A program made the position numbers and the translations under genes. Below, one piece after another: positions 37,554 to 46,651 of a DNA stretch of 64,000 nucleotides (within the stretch, counting starts at the first letter, position 1; each line of letters begins with the position of its first letter). The notes under the pieces are model-generated. The model was not told where the DNA came from and did not search any database. It saw only the letters and a list, made by a program, of their open reading frames with translations. The stretch comes from Pseudomonadota bacterium. Its GTDB lineage: Bacteria > Desulfobacterota > Desulfovibrionia > Desulfovibrionales > Desulfovibrionaceae. The DNA is taken from positions 31,371 through 95,370 of the forward strand of contig JAEXRD010000063.1 of assembly GCA_023438245.1 (NCBI GenBank), given 5' to 3'.

Positions 37554-38657
37554 CTAAGGCCTGGCATCGAGGCAGCGCTCGAAGTCCGCGAAGGTCTTGT
37601 CCAGGGAGAAGTGCTCGATCACGCGTTCGCGTCCGGCCTGGCCCATGCGTGCGCGCAGGTCCGCGTCCTCCATGAGTTTGGCCAGGGCTCCGGCAAGGGC
37701 GGCCACGTCGCCGGTGGGGCAGAGCAGCCCCGTGCGCCCGTGCTCCACCACCTCCGGGTTGCTGCTGGCGTCCCAGGCCACCACGGGCAGGCGGCAGAGC
37801 ATGGCCTCGGAGAGCACCTGGCCGAACCCCTCCCACAGCGAGGGCAGGGCGAAGATGTCCAGCCCGGCGTAGAAGCTCTTGATGTCCTCGATGAAGCCCG
37901 TGAACTCCACCACGTCCTCAAGGCCCAGCTCGCGCACCCTGGCCCTGAGCTCGCCCTCCAGCTCGCCCGTGCCCGCGATGAGCACGCGGAAGGGCGTGCC
38001 GGACTGGCGCTTGAGCAGGGCGGCGGTCTCGATGAGCAGGTTCTGGCCTTTCTGGGGCGTGAGGCGCGCGGCGTTGCCGATGAGCACCTCGCCCCCGCGG
38101 CGCGTGGTGAGCGGGCGCACGGGCAGGGCGTCGTACGCGGCCACGTCGGTGCCGAAATAGATGCGGAAGATGCGCGCGGGGGCGATGAGGTTCGGGTTCT
38201 GTTCCAGAACGCGCCTGCGCGTCTCGTCGGAGTTCACGATGAGCTTGGTCAGCACACGGCCGTACAGGAAGCGGTTGAGCGCCGTGTCGCGCACCGTCAC
38301 CGCAATGCCGCGCCGGTAGATGATGTCCGGCACCCCGGCCAGCCGTGCGGCCAGGCCCCCAAGCTTCAGGTCCTGCGGCAGGCAGAGGATGGCCGCGTCC
38401 ACGGAGTGCTCGCGCAGATGGTCGCGCAGGCGCAGCAGCCTGGCCGGGTTCAGGAAGGAGAGGTTGCCCACCGGCAGGCGCAGCAGGTCGATGCCCGGCT
38501 GGCCCTCCAGCCGGTCGGCCAGCACGCTCTGTTCGTTGGCCGCCACGCACACCTGGTAGCCGCGGTCGCGGCAGAGCAGGGCATGCTCGTAGTGCCATTT
38601 CTCCCCGCCGCCCCAGGCCTTGTTGGTGTTGATGAAACAGAGTGTCTTGGGGCGCAT
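37554..38657 (-). CDS. Glycosyltransferase family 4-like protein
   Basis: A 367-residue GT-B fold enzyme predicted to transfer a sugar from a nucleotide-sugar donor, most likely for surface polysaccharide or LPS. The N-terminal domain starts with a GGGEKWHYEHALL acceptor-site region. The C-terminal donor domain has the GT4 EX7E element (LWEGFGQVLSEAM) and a NAARLTPQKGQNLLIE segment. No signal peptide or transmembrane helix is seen. No other glycan genes are adjacent, so the pathway cannot be assigned. The ATG at 38657 has GAGG upstream. An in-frame start 21 codons earlier has no such site. Confidence 0.88.
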   Translation of the reverse strand: MRPKTLCFINTNKAWGGGEKWHYEHALLCRDRGYQVCVAANEQSVLADRLEGQPGIDLLRLPVGNLSFLNPARLLRLRDHLREHSVDAAILCLPQDLKLGGLAARLAGVPDIIYRRGIAVTVRDTALNRFLYGRVLTKLIVNSDETRRRVLEQNPNLIAPARIFRIYFGTDVAAYDALPVRPLTTRRGGEVLIGNAARLTPQKGQNLLIETAALLKRQSGTPFRVLIAGTGELEGELRARVRELGLEDVVEFTGFIEDIKSFYAGLDIFALPSLWEGFGQVLSEAMLCRLPVVAWDASSNPEVVEHGRTGLLCPTGDVAALAGALAKLMEDADLRARMGQAGRERVIEHFSLDKTFADFERCLDARP

Positions 38658-38761
38658 GGGGTCCTCAGGTTGGGGGCGCGTGCGTGGCGCGCGGGGTGAC
38701 GCTGGCCAGGAATACGTCAACGGCGACTGGAGGGCAACCGTGCCTGTCCGGTGAACACGAT

Positions 38762-38796
38762 TTGACTTTCGCGGCGATGGTGTACACAGTTATGCC
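38762..38796 (+). promoter_or_regulatory. Possible promoter with little or no leader for the 38797 gene
   Basis: TTGACT (38762-38767) is a good -35. Placing the -10 after 15-17 bases gives weak hexamers (TACACA or CACAGT), and transcription would begin at or within a few bases of the start codon. No Shine-Dalgarno sequence precedes the ATG at 38797. Confidence 0.35.
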
Positions 38797-39567
38797 ATGA
38801 GTTCCCAGAAGACGCTGGCCGACAGCCTGGAGCAGGAAGTCCTCACCGAAATGGCCGGGACCTTTTTCGGCGCGCGCAAGAACGTGGACGACCTGCTGGA
38901 AGAGTTCCGGCGACAGGTCGAGGAACTGAGGGCGCGCGAAGGCGCGGTCTACGCCAGGGTTTTGTTTTTGCGCGGGCTGCTGCTGGGGTACGAGGGCGAA
39001 GTGGAGTTCTTCCGCGCCCTGGGCATGACGGGGTCTCCCTTTTCCCTGGAGCACGGCCGGGTGCTGGACACCTGGCGGCCCGAGCGCCTGCCCTTCGCGC
39101 TGCTGACCTCCTGGCGCTGGCGCAAGGCCGTGGAACTGGCCTACGCCGAGCTGTGCAAGTCCTGCGAGGTGTACGAGCACGGCGAATACACCGACGACCG
39201 GCGCAAGCGCGGCAAGAAGGTGCTGACCGTGAACCGCCAGCAGGTGCTGCGCCTGGCCGACTACCTCAATGGCCGCATCGTCAAGCTGAACCAGGAGATG
39301 TCGCCCTCCTCCGTGCTCCAGTACGCGCGCTCCATCCGCAGCAGCGACGACATGGGCAAGGGGGCCATCATGAACGAGCTTGGGGCCGAGAGCCTGGACC
39401 GGGGGCTGACCTTCCAGCCGCTGGACGTGGCCGGGTTGGGGCTGTGGAAGGCTCCGGACCTGCCCAAGCCCGAGGCCTGCGCAGAGAAGATCCGGACCTT
39501 TTGCGAGGGGTTCTACGGTCCGCGCAAGGCGGACCTGGCCAAGGCGCTGGAAAACGCCCTGGACTAG
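38797..39567 (+). CDS. Conserved-looking protein of unknown function
   Basis: A 256-residue soluble, mostly helical protein with many charged residues. No family is recognised. It has a helical N-terminal half (DDLLEEFRRQVEELRAREGA), a Trp-rich middle (ALLTSWRWRKAVELAYAELC) with two Cys in LCKSCEVYEHG, and a basic segment DDRRKRGKKVLTVNRQ. There is no signal peptide or transmembrane helix. Codon use and GC match the neighbours, so it is a real gene. It is divergent from the glycosyltransferase and convergent with the DHH phosphoesterase, 12 bases apart. The absence of a ribosome-binding site is unusual here. Confidence 0.8.
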   Translation: MSSQKTLADSLEQEVLTEMAGTFFGARKNVDDLLEEFRRQVEELRAREGAVYARVLFLRGLLLGYEGEVEFFRALGMTGSPFSLEHGRVLDTWRPERLPFALLTSWRWRKAVELAYAELCKSCEVYEHGEYTDDRRKRGKKVLTVNRQQVLRLADYLNGRIVKLNQEMSPSSVLQYARSIRSSDDMGKGAIMNELGAESLDRGLTFQPLDVAGLGLWKAPDLPKPEACAEKIRTFCEGFYGPRKADLAKALENALD

Positions 39568-39579
39568 ACGGCCGGGCGG

Positions 39580-40497
39580 CTACCCCACGGCCGTGATGCG
39601 CTTGATGAGCGCCTGGATGGCCTCCTCGGCCTTTTCCACCGGCACCTGGCAGGTGCCCACGCTGTCGTGGCCGCCGCCGCCGTACTCCAGCATCAGCTTG
39701 CCCACGTTGGTCTTGCAGTTGCGCTTGAGGATGCTGTGGCCCAGCGTGATGACCACGTTCTGCTTGCGCACGCCCCACATGATCTGCATGCTGATGTTGC
39801 ACTTGAGGAACAGCGTGTAGATGAGGAAGCGGTTGCCCGCGTAGATGGTGTCCTCGCCGCGCAGGTCGGTGACCACGAGGTTGCCGTGCACCTCGGAGTT
39901 GCGGCGCAGCATGTCCACGAAGATCCTGGACTGCTCGCGGTAGACGTCCACACGCTCGGAAACATCGGGAATCTTGAGGATGTCCTCGGCCTTCTTGCTG
40001 CGGCAGTAGTCGATCATGTCCAGCATGAGCTGGTAGTTGCTGATGCGGAAATCCTTGAAGCGTCCCAGGCCGGTGCGCGGGTCCATGATGAAGCCGAGCA
40101 TGATCCAGCCCTTGGGATCGGCGATCTCCTGGGCGGTCAGGTTGGCGCTGTCGACCTTGTCCACGGCTTCCAGCATGGGCAGCAGGCTCTTGGAGAAGCT
40201 CTTCTCGCCCTCGTAGTATTCCCAGATGACCCGGGCGCAACTGCGCAGGGGCTTGCTCATGCCCTTGAACTTCACGCCCTCGGCGAGGCGCGCGTTTTCG
40301 CTGGTGTGGTGGTCGAACCACATGCCGCAGCCGGGCACGTACGGCACGTTGGCCAGCACGTCGTTTTCCGACACGCTGATGAGTCCGTCCTGCAGATCCT
40401 TGGGGTGGGCGAAGAGGTAGTCGTCGATGAGGCCCATCTCCTTGAGCAGCACTGCGCAGGCCAGACCATCGAAATCCGAGCGGGTGACAAGTCTCAT
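39580..40497 (-). CDS. DHH/DHHA1-family phosphoesterase
   Basis: A 305-residue metal-dependent phosphoesterase. The DHH motifs are in order: SDFDGLACA near the start, FDHHTSE (the DHH box), VDKVDSAN, and the DHHA1 glycine-rich loop GGGGHDSVGTC near the C-terminus. Such proteins include NrnA-like nanoRNases / pAp phosphatases, cyclic-dinucleotide phosphodiesterases and exopolyphosphatases; the exact substrate cannot be chosen from the sequence. There are no sensor or membrane domains, which argues against a GdpP-type enzyme. The gene stands alone, with a TTGACA on the minus strand (40572-40577) as a possible -35. Confidence 0.88.
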   Translation of the reverse strand: MRLVTRSDFDGLACAVLLKEMGLIDDYLFAHPKDLQDGLISVSENDVLANVPYVPGCGMWFDHHTSENARLAEGVKFKGMSKPLRSCARVIWEYYEGEKSFSKSLLPMLEAVDKVDSANLTAQEIADPKGWIMLGFIMDPRTGLGRFKDFRISNYQLMLDMIDYCRSKKAEDILKIPDVSERVDVYREQSRIFVDMLRRNSEVHGNLVVTDLRGEDTIYAGNRFLIYTLFLKCNISMQIMWGVRKQNVVITLGHSILKRNCKTNVGKLMLEYGGGGHDSVGTCQVPVEKAEEAIQALIKRITAVG

Positions 40498-40598
40498 TCT
40501 GCTGTCCTCTTCGGTTGCGTGTCACAAAATCGTTGCCGAGCCTACATTGACTACCTCGGTGCGCGCGTTGCTGTCAACCATTCCCGGCGGTTCCGGCG

Positions 40599-41744
40599 CT
40601 ATTCTGGCGACTTGGAATTGCGTATTCGCAGCTCCACGGACTTGGCCTGGAGCTGGTGCAGAACTTGGCCGGATTTTTCGCCCTGGTCGCGCAGGTGCGG
40701 CGGCAGGGCGACGGAAAGAATGGCGTCCAGGTCCAGCAGGGCCTCGGGCAGGTGCCCCTGGCCGGGCATGTTCTTGTCCGCCGCGGACATGCGGAACACC
40801 TCGCGCAGCGCCCCGCGCGCCTTGAGCCGCAGCAGCAGGTCCACGCGCGTGGCCGGGCGCAGCTCCGGGTAGCGCCCGGCCAACATGTGCCAGCGCGCGG
40901 CCAGGGCCCCGCAGCGGATGTGCCGCGCGGTCAGGCGCAGGCGCTGGCCCAGGGCTTCGGCCAGGGCTTCGCCGCGCTCCTCGTGGCCGATGTGCCGGGG
41001 CAGGATGTCCTTCGGTGTGGCGACCTTGCCCAGGTCGTGGCACAGGGCCATCCATACGGTGAGACCGTCGCCCTCCGGCATGGCCGACACGCGGTCCATG
41101 ATGCGCGCGGTGTGCTCCAGCACGCTGGAATCGTGGTACTGCGGCGGGCCACCGGGAATGCCGGACGCGCCCTCCAGTTCGGCCAGCCAGGGCGAGAGGC
41201 AGCCGGTGCGGTCCAAGAGCCTCAGGAAGTCTCCCGGGCGGCAGGTGGCGCAGGCCTTGAGCGCCTCCTGGCCCACGCGCTCGGCATAGGCCTGGCCCAG
41301 CTGCTCCGGGCCGAGGGCGTCCATGGCCTCGAGCAGTTCCGGGTGCGCGCTGAAGCCCGGCAGCTCGCAGAGCAGCCGCGCGGCGCGGAAGGCCCGGAGC
41401 GGGTCGTCGGCCAGCGAGGAGGGCGAGCAGGGGCGCAGCACCCGGTTGCGCAGGTCCTCCAGGGCATGCGGGTGGCAGAACAGCTTGCCGCGCTCGTCCA
41501 GGGCCATGGCGTTGATGGTGAAGTCGCGCAGGCGCAGGTCGTCTTCCAGCGTTTCGCCGCGCGGAAAACAGAATTCCTGGCCCTGGTGGATGACCACTGG
41601 GAAGGTTTTGCCCACGGGTTTGGCGCCGGGATGCGCCGCAAGGAAGTCCTCGACAGTGGCGCCGAGCACGAGGTAATCCCTGTCCCGCACGGGGAGTCCA
41701 AGAAGCGTGTTGCGGACGGCGCCGCCGACGAGCAGAATGCGCAT
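40599..41744 (-). CDS. cca: CCA-adding tRNA nucleotidyltransferase (HD-domain type)
   Basis: A 381-residue class II nucleotidyltransferase that builds or repairs the tRNA 3' CCA end. The catalytic head has GGAVRN (residues 7-12) and the metal-binding pair D21/D23 in VRDRDYLVLG. Then come the LRLRDFTINAMA and DPLRAFRAARL motifs, and a C-terminal HD domain (ALCHDLGKVATP), as in E. coli-type enzymes with extra phosphohydrolase activity. Asn replaces the usual Asp in GGAVRD. Both tRNA genes in this window already encode CCA, so the role here is repair. The ATG at 41744 has AAGG five bases upstream. A much longer in-frame reading to 42290 runs antisense through birA and is not real. Confidence 0.92.
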   Translation of the reverse strand: MRILLVGGAVRNTLLGLPVRDRDYLVLGATVEDFLAAHPGAKPVGKTFPVVIHQGQEFCFPRGETLEDDLRLRDFTINAMALDERGKLFCHPHALEDLRNRVLRPCSPSSLADDPLRAFRAARLLCELPGFSAHPELLEAMDALGPEQLGQAYAERVGQEALKACATCRPGDFLRLLDRTGCLSPWLAELEGASGIPGGPPQYHDSSVLEHTARIMDRVSAMPEGDGLTVWMALCHDLGKVATPKDILPRHIGHEERGEALAEALGQRLRLTARHIRCGALAARWHMLAGRYPELRPATRVDLLLRLKARGALREVFRMSAADKNMPGQGHLPEALLDLDAILSVALPPHLRDQGEKSGQVLHQLQAKSVELRIRNSKSPE

Positions 41745-41796
41745 GTTCGCCTTGTGCCAGTTTTTGCGGACCATGAAAAGTACGGAAGGACAAATA

Positions 41797-42678
41797 ATGA
41801 CACAGTCGCTCCGGCTTTTGGCAAACGGCCTGCCGGGCCTGGCCGAACCTGTCACTCCGGATGGGCTGGCGTCACTGCACGATTCCTGGGCCAGGGACGT
41901 CGCCGCACTCGGCCCCTGGCGGAGCGAGGGCGACGTTTTTTCGCCAGCCACGCCCACCGGCGACGACACCATTGTCTGCGGCCCCTGCGGCTCCACCATG
42001 GATGTGGCCCGCGAATTGTTCTCCCGCGGGCAGCTGGACGAGTGGGGCAGCGTGCTGGCCCCGGCCCAGAGCGCCGGGCGCGGCCAGCTCCGGCGGCCCT
42101 GGCTGTCCCAGGCGGGCAACCTCTTCGTCACCCTGCGCTGCCCGGAGGCCCCGGACAAGTGGGCCGAGCTGCGCCCGCTGGTGCTGGGATTCCTGCTGGC
42201 CCGTGCCCTGGACGACGATACCGGGGCCGTGAGGCTCAAATGGCCGAACGATCTTCTGGTGGCGGACCGCAAGGTGGGCGGCATGCTCATAGAGGAGCGG
42301 CAGGGCTGCGTTCTGGCCGGATTTGGCCTGAATCTGGCCTGGGCGCCCGGGGCTGAGGACTTGCGGCAGGATCATGCCGTGCAGGCCGGGATTTTTTCTC
42401 CAAAAAATCCGGACCTTGGCCCGGCAAGGCTCTGGTCGTCCCTTGTAAAGCAGGTGAAAACCGGATATGGGACGCTTCTCGATGCCTGCACTCCCACTGA
42501 ATTTCTCGCCATTTTCCAAGCACGCCTCGCCTGGGCAGGACGCCGTGTCCTCGTCAGGGAGGGGGCTCATGCCGCGTACGAGGCGAGGATAGTGGGGGTG
42601 TCTGACACAGGCGGGCTCGTTCTGGAGCATCATGGTCGGCGCGTTTGTCTGTGCGCCGGGGATGTGACGCCGCTCTGA
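41797..42678 (+). CDS. birA: Biotin-protein ligase (BirA-type, no DNA-binding domain)
   Basis: A 293-residue ligase that activates biotin with ATP and attaches it to a lysine of biotin carriers. The catalytic core has AGRGQLRRPWLS (the GRGRxGR biotinyl-AMP loop in variant form) and LKWPNDLLVADRKVGGMLIE. A C-terminal SH3-like segment closes the protein. The N-terminal ~65 residues show no helix-turn-helix, so it is probably not a repressor. The ATG at 41797 has GGAAGGA upstream. It lies 57 bases before the pyruvate carboxylase gene, its obvious substrate, in the same direction. It is divergent from cca, with 52 bases between the starts. Confidence 0.94.
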   Translation: MTQSLRLLANGLPGLAEPVTPDGLASLHDSWARDVAALGPWRSEGDVFSPATPTGDDTIVCGPCGSTMDVARELFSRGQLDEWGSVLAPAQSAGRGQLRRPWLSQAGNLFVTLRCPEAPDKWAELRPLVLGFLLARALDDDTGAVRLKWPNDLLVADRKVGGMLIEERQGCVLAGFGLNLAWAPGAEDLRQDHAVQAGIFSPKNPDLGPARLWSSLVKQVKTGYGTLLDACTPTEFLAIFQARLAWAGRRVLVREGAHAAYEARIVGVSDTGGLVLEHHGRRVCLCAGDVTPL

Positions 42679-42735
42679 CGGGGGGCGCGTAAGACGGGCT
42701 GGGCTTTCTAATCCCAAGGGGGGATCGTTTCCGTC

Positions 42736-45700
42736 ATGAGACCAAAGACGTTCGAGCAGGTTCTGGAAATCGTCAAGGGCAAGCCCATCCTGGTTGCCAA
42801 CCGGGGCATCCCGGGCCGGCGCATCTGCCGGTCCATCACGGAAATGTTCCAGGCCGTGGCCGTCATGACCGCCACGGACGTCGACAAAACCTCTCCCGCC
42901 ACCTCCGGCGCCCACGAACTCCTGCTCCTAGGCGAGGACCCCCGCGCCTATCTCGACCTGGACCGCATCATCAAGATGGCCAAGGACCGCGGTATCGTGG
43001 CCATCCATCCCGGCTGGGGCTTCGGCAGCGAGGACGACCGCTTCCCCAAGAAGTGCGAGGACGCGGGCATCATCTTCATCGGCCCCCGCCAGGAGCCCAT
43101 GCGCCTTCTGGGCAACAAGGTCGCCGTGCGCAAGCTGGCCGAGGAGATCGGCGTGCCCGTGGTGCCCGGCTCGCCCGAGGCCGTGAGCATCCCCGAGGCC
43201 CGCAAGATCGCCAAGAAGATCGGCTTCCCCATCATGCTCAAGGCCGAGGGCGGCGGCGGCGGTCGCGGCATCTACGAAGTGTACGAGGAGAGCCAGCTGG
43301 AAAGCGCCTTCTCCAAGGCCTCGGCCCTGGCCAAGGCCAGCTTCGGCAACCCGCGCCTGTACGTGGAAAAGCTGCTCACCAGCGTGCGCCACATCGAGTT
43401 CCAGACCATCGCCGACATGTACGGCAATGTCTTCGTGTTCGACGAGCGCGACTGCACCGTGCAGCGCAACCACCAGAAGCTGGTGGAGATCACGCCCTCG
43501 CCCTGGCCCAAGTTCACCCCTGAACTGCGCAAGGAGCTCAAGGGCTACGCCGAGAAGCTCATCAAGGCCTGCGGCTACCACTCGCTGGCCACGGTGGAGT
43601 TCCTGGTGGACGCCGAGGGCCGTCCCTATCTCATCGAGGTGAACACCCGCCTGCAGGTGGAGCACGGCATCACCGAATGCCGCTACGGCATCGACCTGGT
43701 GGAGGAGCAGATCGCCATCAGCTTCGGCTCCAAGCTGCGCTTCAACTCGCAGAACACCAAGCCCTACCTGCACGCCATGCAGGTGCGCATCAACTGCGAG
43801 GACCCGCAGGACAACTTCTCGCCCAACGCCGGGCTCATCACCCACTACGTTTCTCCGGGCGGCCAGGGCGTGCGCCTGGACTCCTGCATCAGCGCGGGCT
43901 ACCGCTTCCCCTCGCGCTACGATTCCGCCGCCTCGCTGCTCATCACCTACGGCAGCAGCTGGGACAAGACCTGCATGCTCATGCGCCGCGCCCTGCGCGA
44001 GTACATGATCAGCGGCGTGAAGACGACCATCAACTTCCACCGCCAGGTCATCAAGCACCCGGACTTCATCGCCGGGCTGTACGACACCAACTTCGTCCGC
44101 CAGCACCGCGACGAGCTCATGGACTACACCGACGCCGAGCCGGAGCGCCTGCGCCTGTCGCGCCTGGTGGCGGAGATCTCGGCCAAGGGCTACAACCCCT
44201 ATGTGTCGCTGGGCGAGTACCGGGGCCGGGCCGACAAGCGCCTGGGCCGCTTCCACATGGTGAAGCCCCAGGAGACCGCCGACGCGGCCTTTGAGCCTCG
44301 CGTCGTGCGCGGCATGACCCGCGGTGACATTCTGGACGCCCTGCGCGACGACCGCAAGCTCGGCATCGTGCACTACAGCGACACCACCACCCGCGACATC
44401 ACCCAGTCCAACAGCGGCAACCGCTTCCGCCTGGCCGAGGACCGCATCGTCGGCCCCTACCTGGACCGCTGCGGCTTCTTCAGCCTGGAGAACGGCGGCG
44501 GCGCGCACTTCCACGTGGCCATGCTGGCCAACATGACCTATCCCTTCACCGAGGCGAAGGAATGGAACGTGTTCGCGCCCAGCACGCTCAAGCAGATCCT
44601 CATCCGCTCCACCAACGTGCTGGGCTACAAGCCCCAGCCCAAGAACCTCATGCGGCTCACCGGCGAGATGATCTGCGAGCACTACGACGTCATCCGCTGC
44701 TTCGACTTCCTGAACCATGTGGAGAACATGCGGCCCTTCGCCGAGGTGGTGCTGCATTCGAGCAAGCACATCTTCGAGCCCGCGCTGTCGCTCTCCTGGG
44801 CCAAGGGCTTCGACGTGCCGCACTACATGGGCGTCACCGACGAGATCGTGGCCATGTGTGCCGACGTCATGGGCGTCAACAAGAAGAAGGCCAGCCAGTC
44901 CATCATCCTGGGCCTCAAGGACATGGCGGGCGTGTGCCCCCCGCGCTTCATGCGCGAGCTCATCACCGCCCTGGTCAAGAAGTACCCCGACCTGGTCATC
45001 CACAGCCACCGCCACTACACCGACGGCCTGTTCGTGCCCACCATGGGCGAGGCGGCCAAGGCCGGCGCGCACATCGTGGACGTGGCCGTGGGTGCGAGCG
45101 TGCGCTGGTACGGCCAGGGCGACGCGCTGGCCACCGCGGCCTACATCGAAGACGAGATGGGCCTGAAGAGCGTGCTGGACAAGGACATGATCCGCAACGC
45201 CAACTTCGTGCTCAAGCAGGTCATGCCGTACTACGACAAGTACTGCTCGCCCTTCTTCCAGGGCATCGACCACGACGTGGTGCGCCACGGCATGCCCGGC
45301 GGCGCCACCTCCTCCTCGCAGGAGGGCGCGCTCAAGCAGGGCTACATCCACCTGCTGCCCTACATGCTGCGCTTCCTGGCGGGCACCCGCAAGATCGTGC
45401 GCTACCACGACGTCACCCCGGGCTCCCAGATCACCTGGAACACCTCGTTCTTGGCCGTCACCGGCGCGTACAAGCGCGGGGGCGAGCGCGAGGTGCGCCG
45501 CCTGCTGAACATCCTGGACATCGTGAACCTGGCGCCGGACGAGGCCCTGACCAAGAACGAGCTGGACGCCCGCCTGGACCTCTACCGCGACAGCAACGAC
45601 GCCTTCCGCCAGCTGCTGCTGGGCAAGTACGGCAAGCTGCCCCTGGGCTTCCCGCCGGACTGGGTCTACCAGAGCGCCTTCGGCAACGAGTGGAAGACCG

Positions 45701-46440
45701 CCGTGGCCTCGCGCACGGAGTCCTCGCCGCTGGACAGCCTGAAGGACATCGACCTGGACGCCGAGCGCCAGACCCTGGACGCCCGCCTGGGCCGCAAGGC
45801 CACGGAAGAGGAGTTCGTGATCTACCTGAACCATCCCGGCGACGCGCTCAAGACCATCGAGTTCTGCGAGGTCTTCGGCGACGCCAACAACCTGCCGCTG
45901 GACGTCTGGTTCGAGGGCCTGGAGAAGGGCGAGGTGCTCTCCTTCAGCGGCCACTGCGGCAAGCCCCACGTCATGCGCATCCATGACATCTCCGAGCCCG
46001 ACGAGCGCGGCATCAGCATCGTGCGCTACTCGGTGGACTCCGAGGCCATGAGCCACCCCGTGAAGGTGCGCGAGGGCCAGGTGGGCGAGCGCGACAGCGT
46101 GGAGATGGCCGATCCCAAGAACCCCAACCACATCGCCTCACCTTCCAACGGCGACCTCTGGGTCATGCACGTGCGCCAGGGCGACATGGTCAAGAAGGGC
46201 GAGGAGATCTGCAACATCTCCATCATGAAGCAGGAGAAGAGCGTGCTCTCGCCCGTGGACGGCATGGTGCTGCGCGTGCTGAAGAACGCCAACTACCAGG
46301 ACGACAAGATCATGGTGCCGGTGAAGGAAGGCGAGCTGCTCGTGGAGATCGGCCCCATGCGCAACTGCTGCGCCACCTGCAAGACCCCGCTGACCAGCGA
46401 GGATTACAAGTTCTGCCCCAACTGCGGACAGAAGATGTAG
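42736..46440 (+). CDS. pyc: Pyruvate carboxylase with C-terminal zinc ribbon
   Basis: A 1234-residue biotin enzyme (pyruvate + bicarbonate + ATP to oxaloacetate). Order: biotin carboxylase (~1-480; AEGGGGGRGIYEVY ATP-grasp loop, RDCTVQRNHQKLVE, EVNTRLQVEH), carboxyltransferase barrel (~540-990; RDITQS, LGLKDMAG with the lysine that is carbamylated in homologues, and metal-ligand HxH in IHSHRHYTDG), and biotin carrier domain. The biotinyl lysine is K1165 in SIMKQEKS, where most carriers have AMKM. Unusually, ~25 more residues add a zinc ribbon (C1212xxC1215, C1227xxC1230). Several core motifs differ from standard PC (IHPGWGFGSED for IHPGYGFLSEN). It is probably an operon with birA; the PEP-synthase-like gene is 360 bases downstream. 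Confidence 0.93.
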   Translation: MRPKTFEQVLEIVKGKPILVANRGIPGRRICRSITEMFQAVAVMTATDVDKTSPATSGAHELLLLGEDPRAYLDLDRIIKMAKDRGIVAIHPGWGFGSEDDRFPKKCEDAGIIFIGPRQEPMRLLGNKVAVRKLAEEIGVPVVPGSPEAVSIPEARKIAKKIGFPIMLKAEGGGGGRGIYEVYEESQLESAFSKASALAKASFGNPRLYVEKLLTSVRHIEFQTIADMYGNVFVFDERDCTVQRNHQKLVEITPSPWPKFTPELRKELKGYAEKLIKACGYHSLATVEFLVDAEGRPYLIEVNTRLQVEHGITECRYGIDLVEEQIAISFGSKLRFNSQNTKPYLHAMQVRINCEDPQDNFSPNAGLITHYVSPGGQGVRLDSCISAGYRFPSRYDSAASLLITYGSSWDKTCMLMRRALREYMISGVKTTINFHRQVIKHPDFIAGLYDTNFVRQHRDELMDYTDAEPERLRLSRLVAEISAKGYNPYVSLGEYRGRADKRLGRFHMVKPQETADAAFEPRVVRGMTRGDILDALRDDRKLGIVHYSDTTTRDITQSNSGNRFRLAEDRIVGPYLDRCGFFSLENGGGAHFHVAMLANMTYPFTEAKEWNVFAPSTLKQILIRSTNVLGYKPQPKNLMRLTGEMICEHYDVIRCFDFLNHVENMRPFAEVVLHSSKHIFEPALSLSWAKGFDVPHYMGVTDEIVAMCADVMGVNKKKASQSIILGLKDMAGVCPPRFMRELITALVKKYPDLVIHSHRHYTDGLFVPTMGEAAKAGAHIVDVAVGASVRWYGQGDALATAAYIEDEMGLKSVLDKDMIRNANFVLKQVMPYYDKYCSPFFQGIDHDVVRHGMPGGATSSSQEGALKQGYIHLLPYMLRFLAGTRKIVRYHDVTPGSQITWNTSFLAVTGAYKRGGEREVRRLLNILDIVNLAPDEALTKNELDARLDLYRDSNDAFRQLLLGKYGKLPLGFPPDWVYQSAFGNEWKTAVASRTESSPLDSLKDIDLDAERQTLDARLGRKATEEEFVIYLNHPGDALKTIEFCEVFGDANNLPLDVWFEGLEKGEVLSFSGHCGKPHVMRIHDISEPDERGISIVRYSVDSEAMSHPVKVREGQVGERDSVEMADPKNPNHIASPSNGDLWVMHVRQGDMVKKGEEICNISIMKQEKSVLSPVDGMVLRVLKNANYQDDKIMVPVKEGELLVEIGPMRNCCATCKTPLTSEDYKFCPNCGQKM

Positions 46441-46510
46441 GAAAAACGCCCTGTTCCGGGCGTTGACGATTGTATCTGCAAATGACCTGGCTTTGAAGCC
46501 TGACTGAAGG

Positions 46511-46606
46511 GCGGCCAGGAGCGACGGGCACAAGATTCTCTGGGCGAGGCCTTCGGGCCGATCTCGGGAAAGCCCCGCTCCTGGCCGCTTTGTCATGTTT
46601 TTTGGG
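46511..46606 (+). terminator. Long-stem hairpin, probable terminator or attenuator
   Basis: A perfect 13-bp arm (GCGGCCAGGAGCG at 46511-46523, CGCTCCTGGCCGC at 46576-46588) extends by GGGC/GCCC after a two-base bulge. The 42-base interior contains a smaller stem capped by TTCG (GGCCTTCGGGCC). A loose T-rich run follows to 46606. The long branched interior is atypical for a plain terminator. Confidence 0.6.
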
Positions 46607-46624
46607 CTATGCTTGTATATGCAA

Positions 46625-46651
46625 TTGACGAGGGCCGAGGTTCGGTATATT
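46625..46651 (+). promoter_or_regulatory. Candidate sigma-70 promoter for the PEP-synthase-like gene
   Basis: TTGACG (46625-46630) and TATATT (46646-46651) each match consensus at five of six positions, but the spacer is 15 bases, shorter than usual. An alternative -35, TTGTCA, lies just upstream, starting at 46590. The leader to the ATG would be about 145 bases. Confidence 0.4.

Noticed and set aside
40599..42290. A longer reading of the CCA-adding enzyme starting at 42290
   Set aside because: The extra N-terminal residues run antisense through birA and are Ser/Arg/Pro-rich. The real start at 41744 begins the GGAVRN fold directly.
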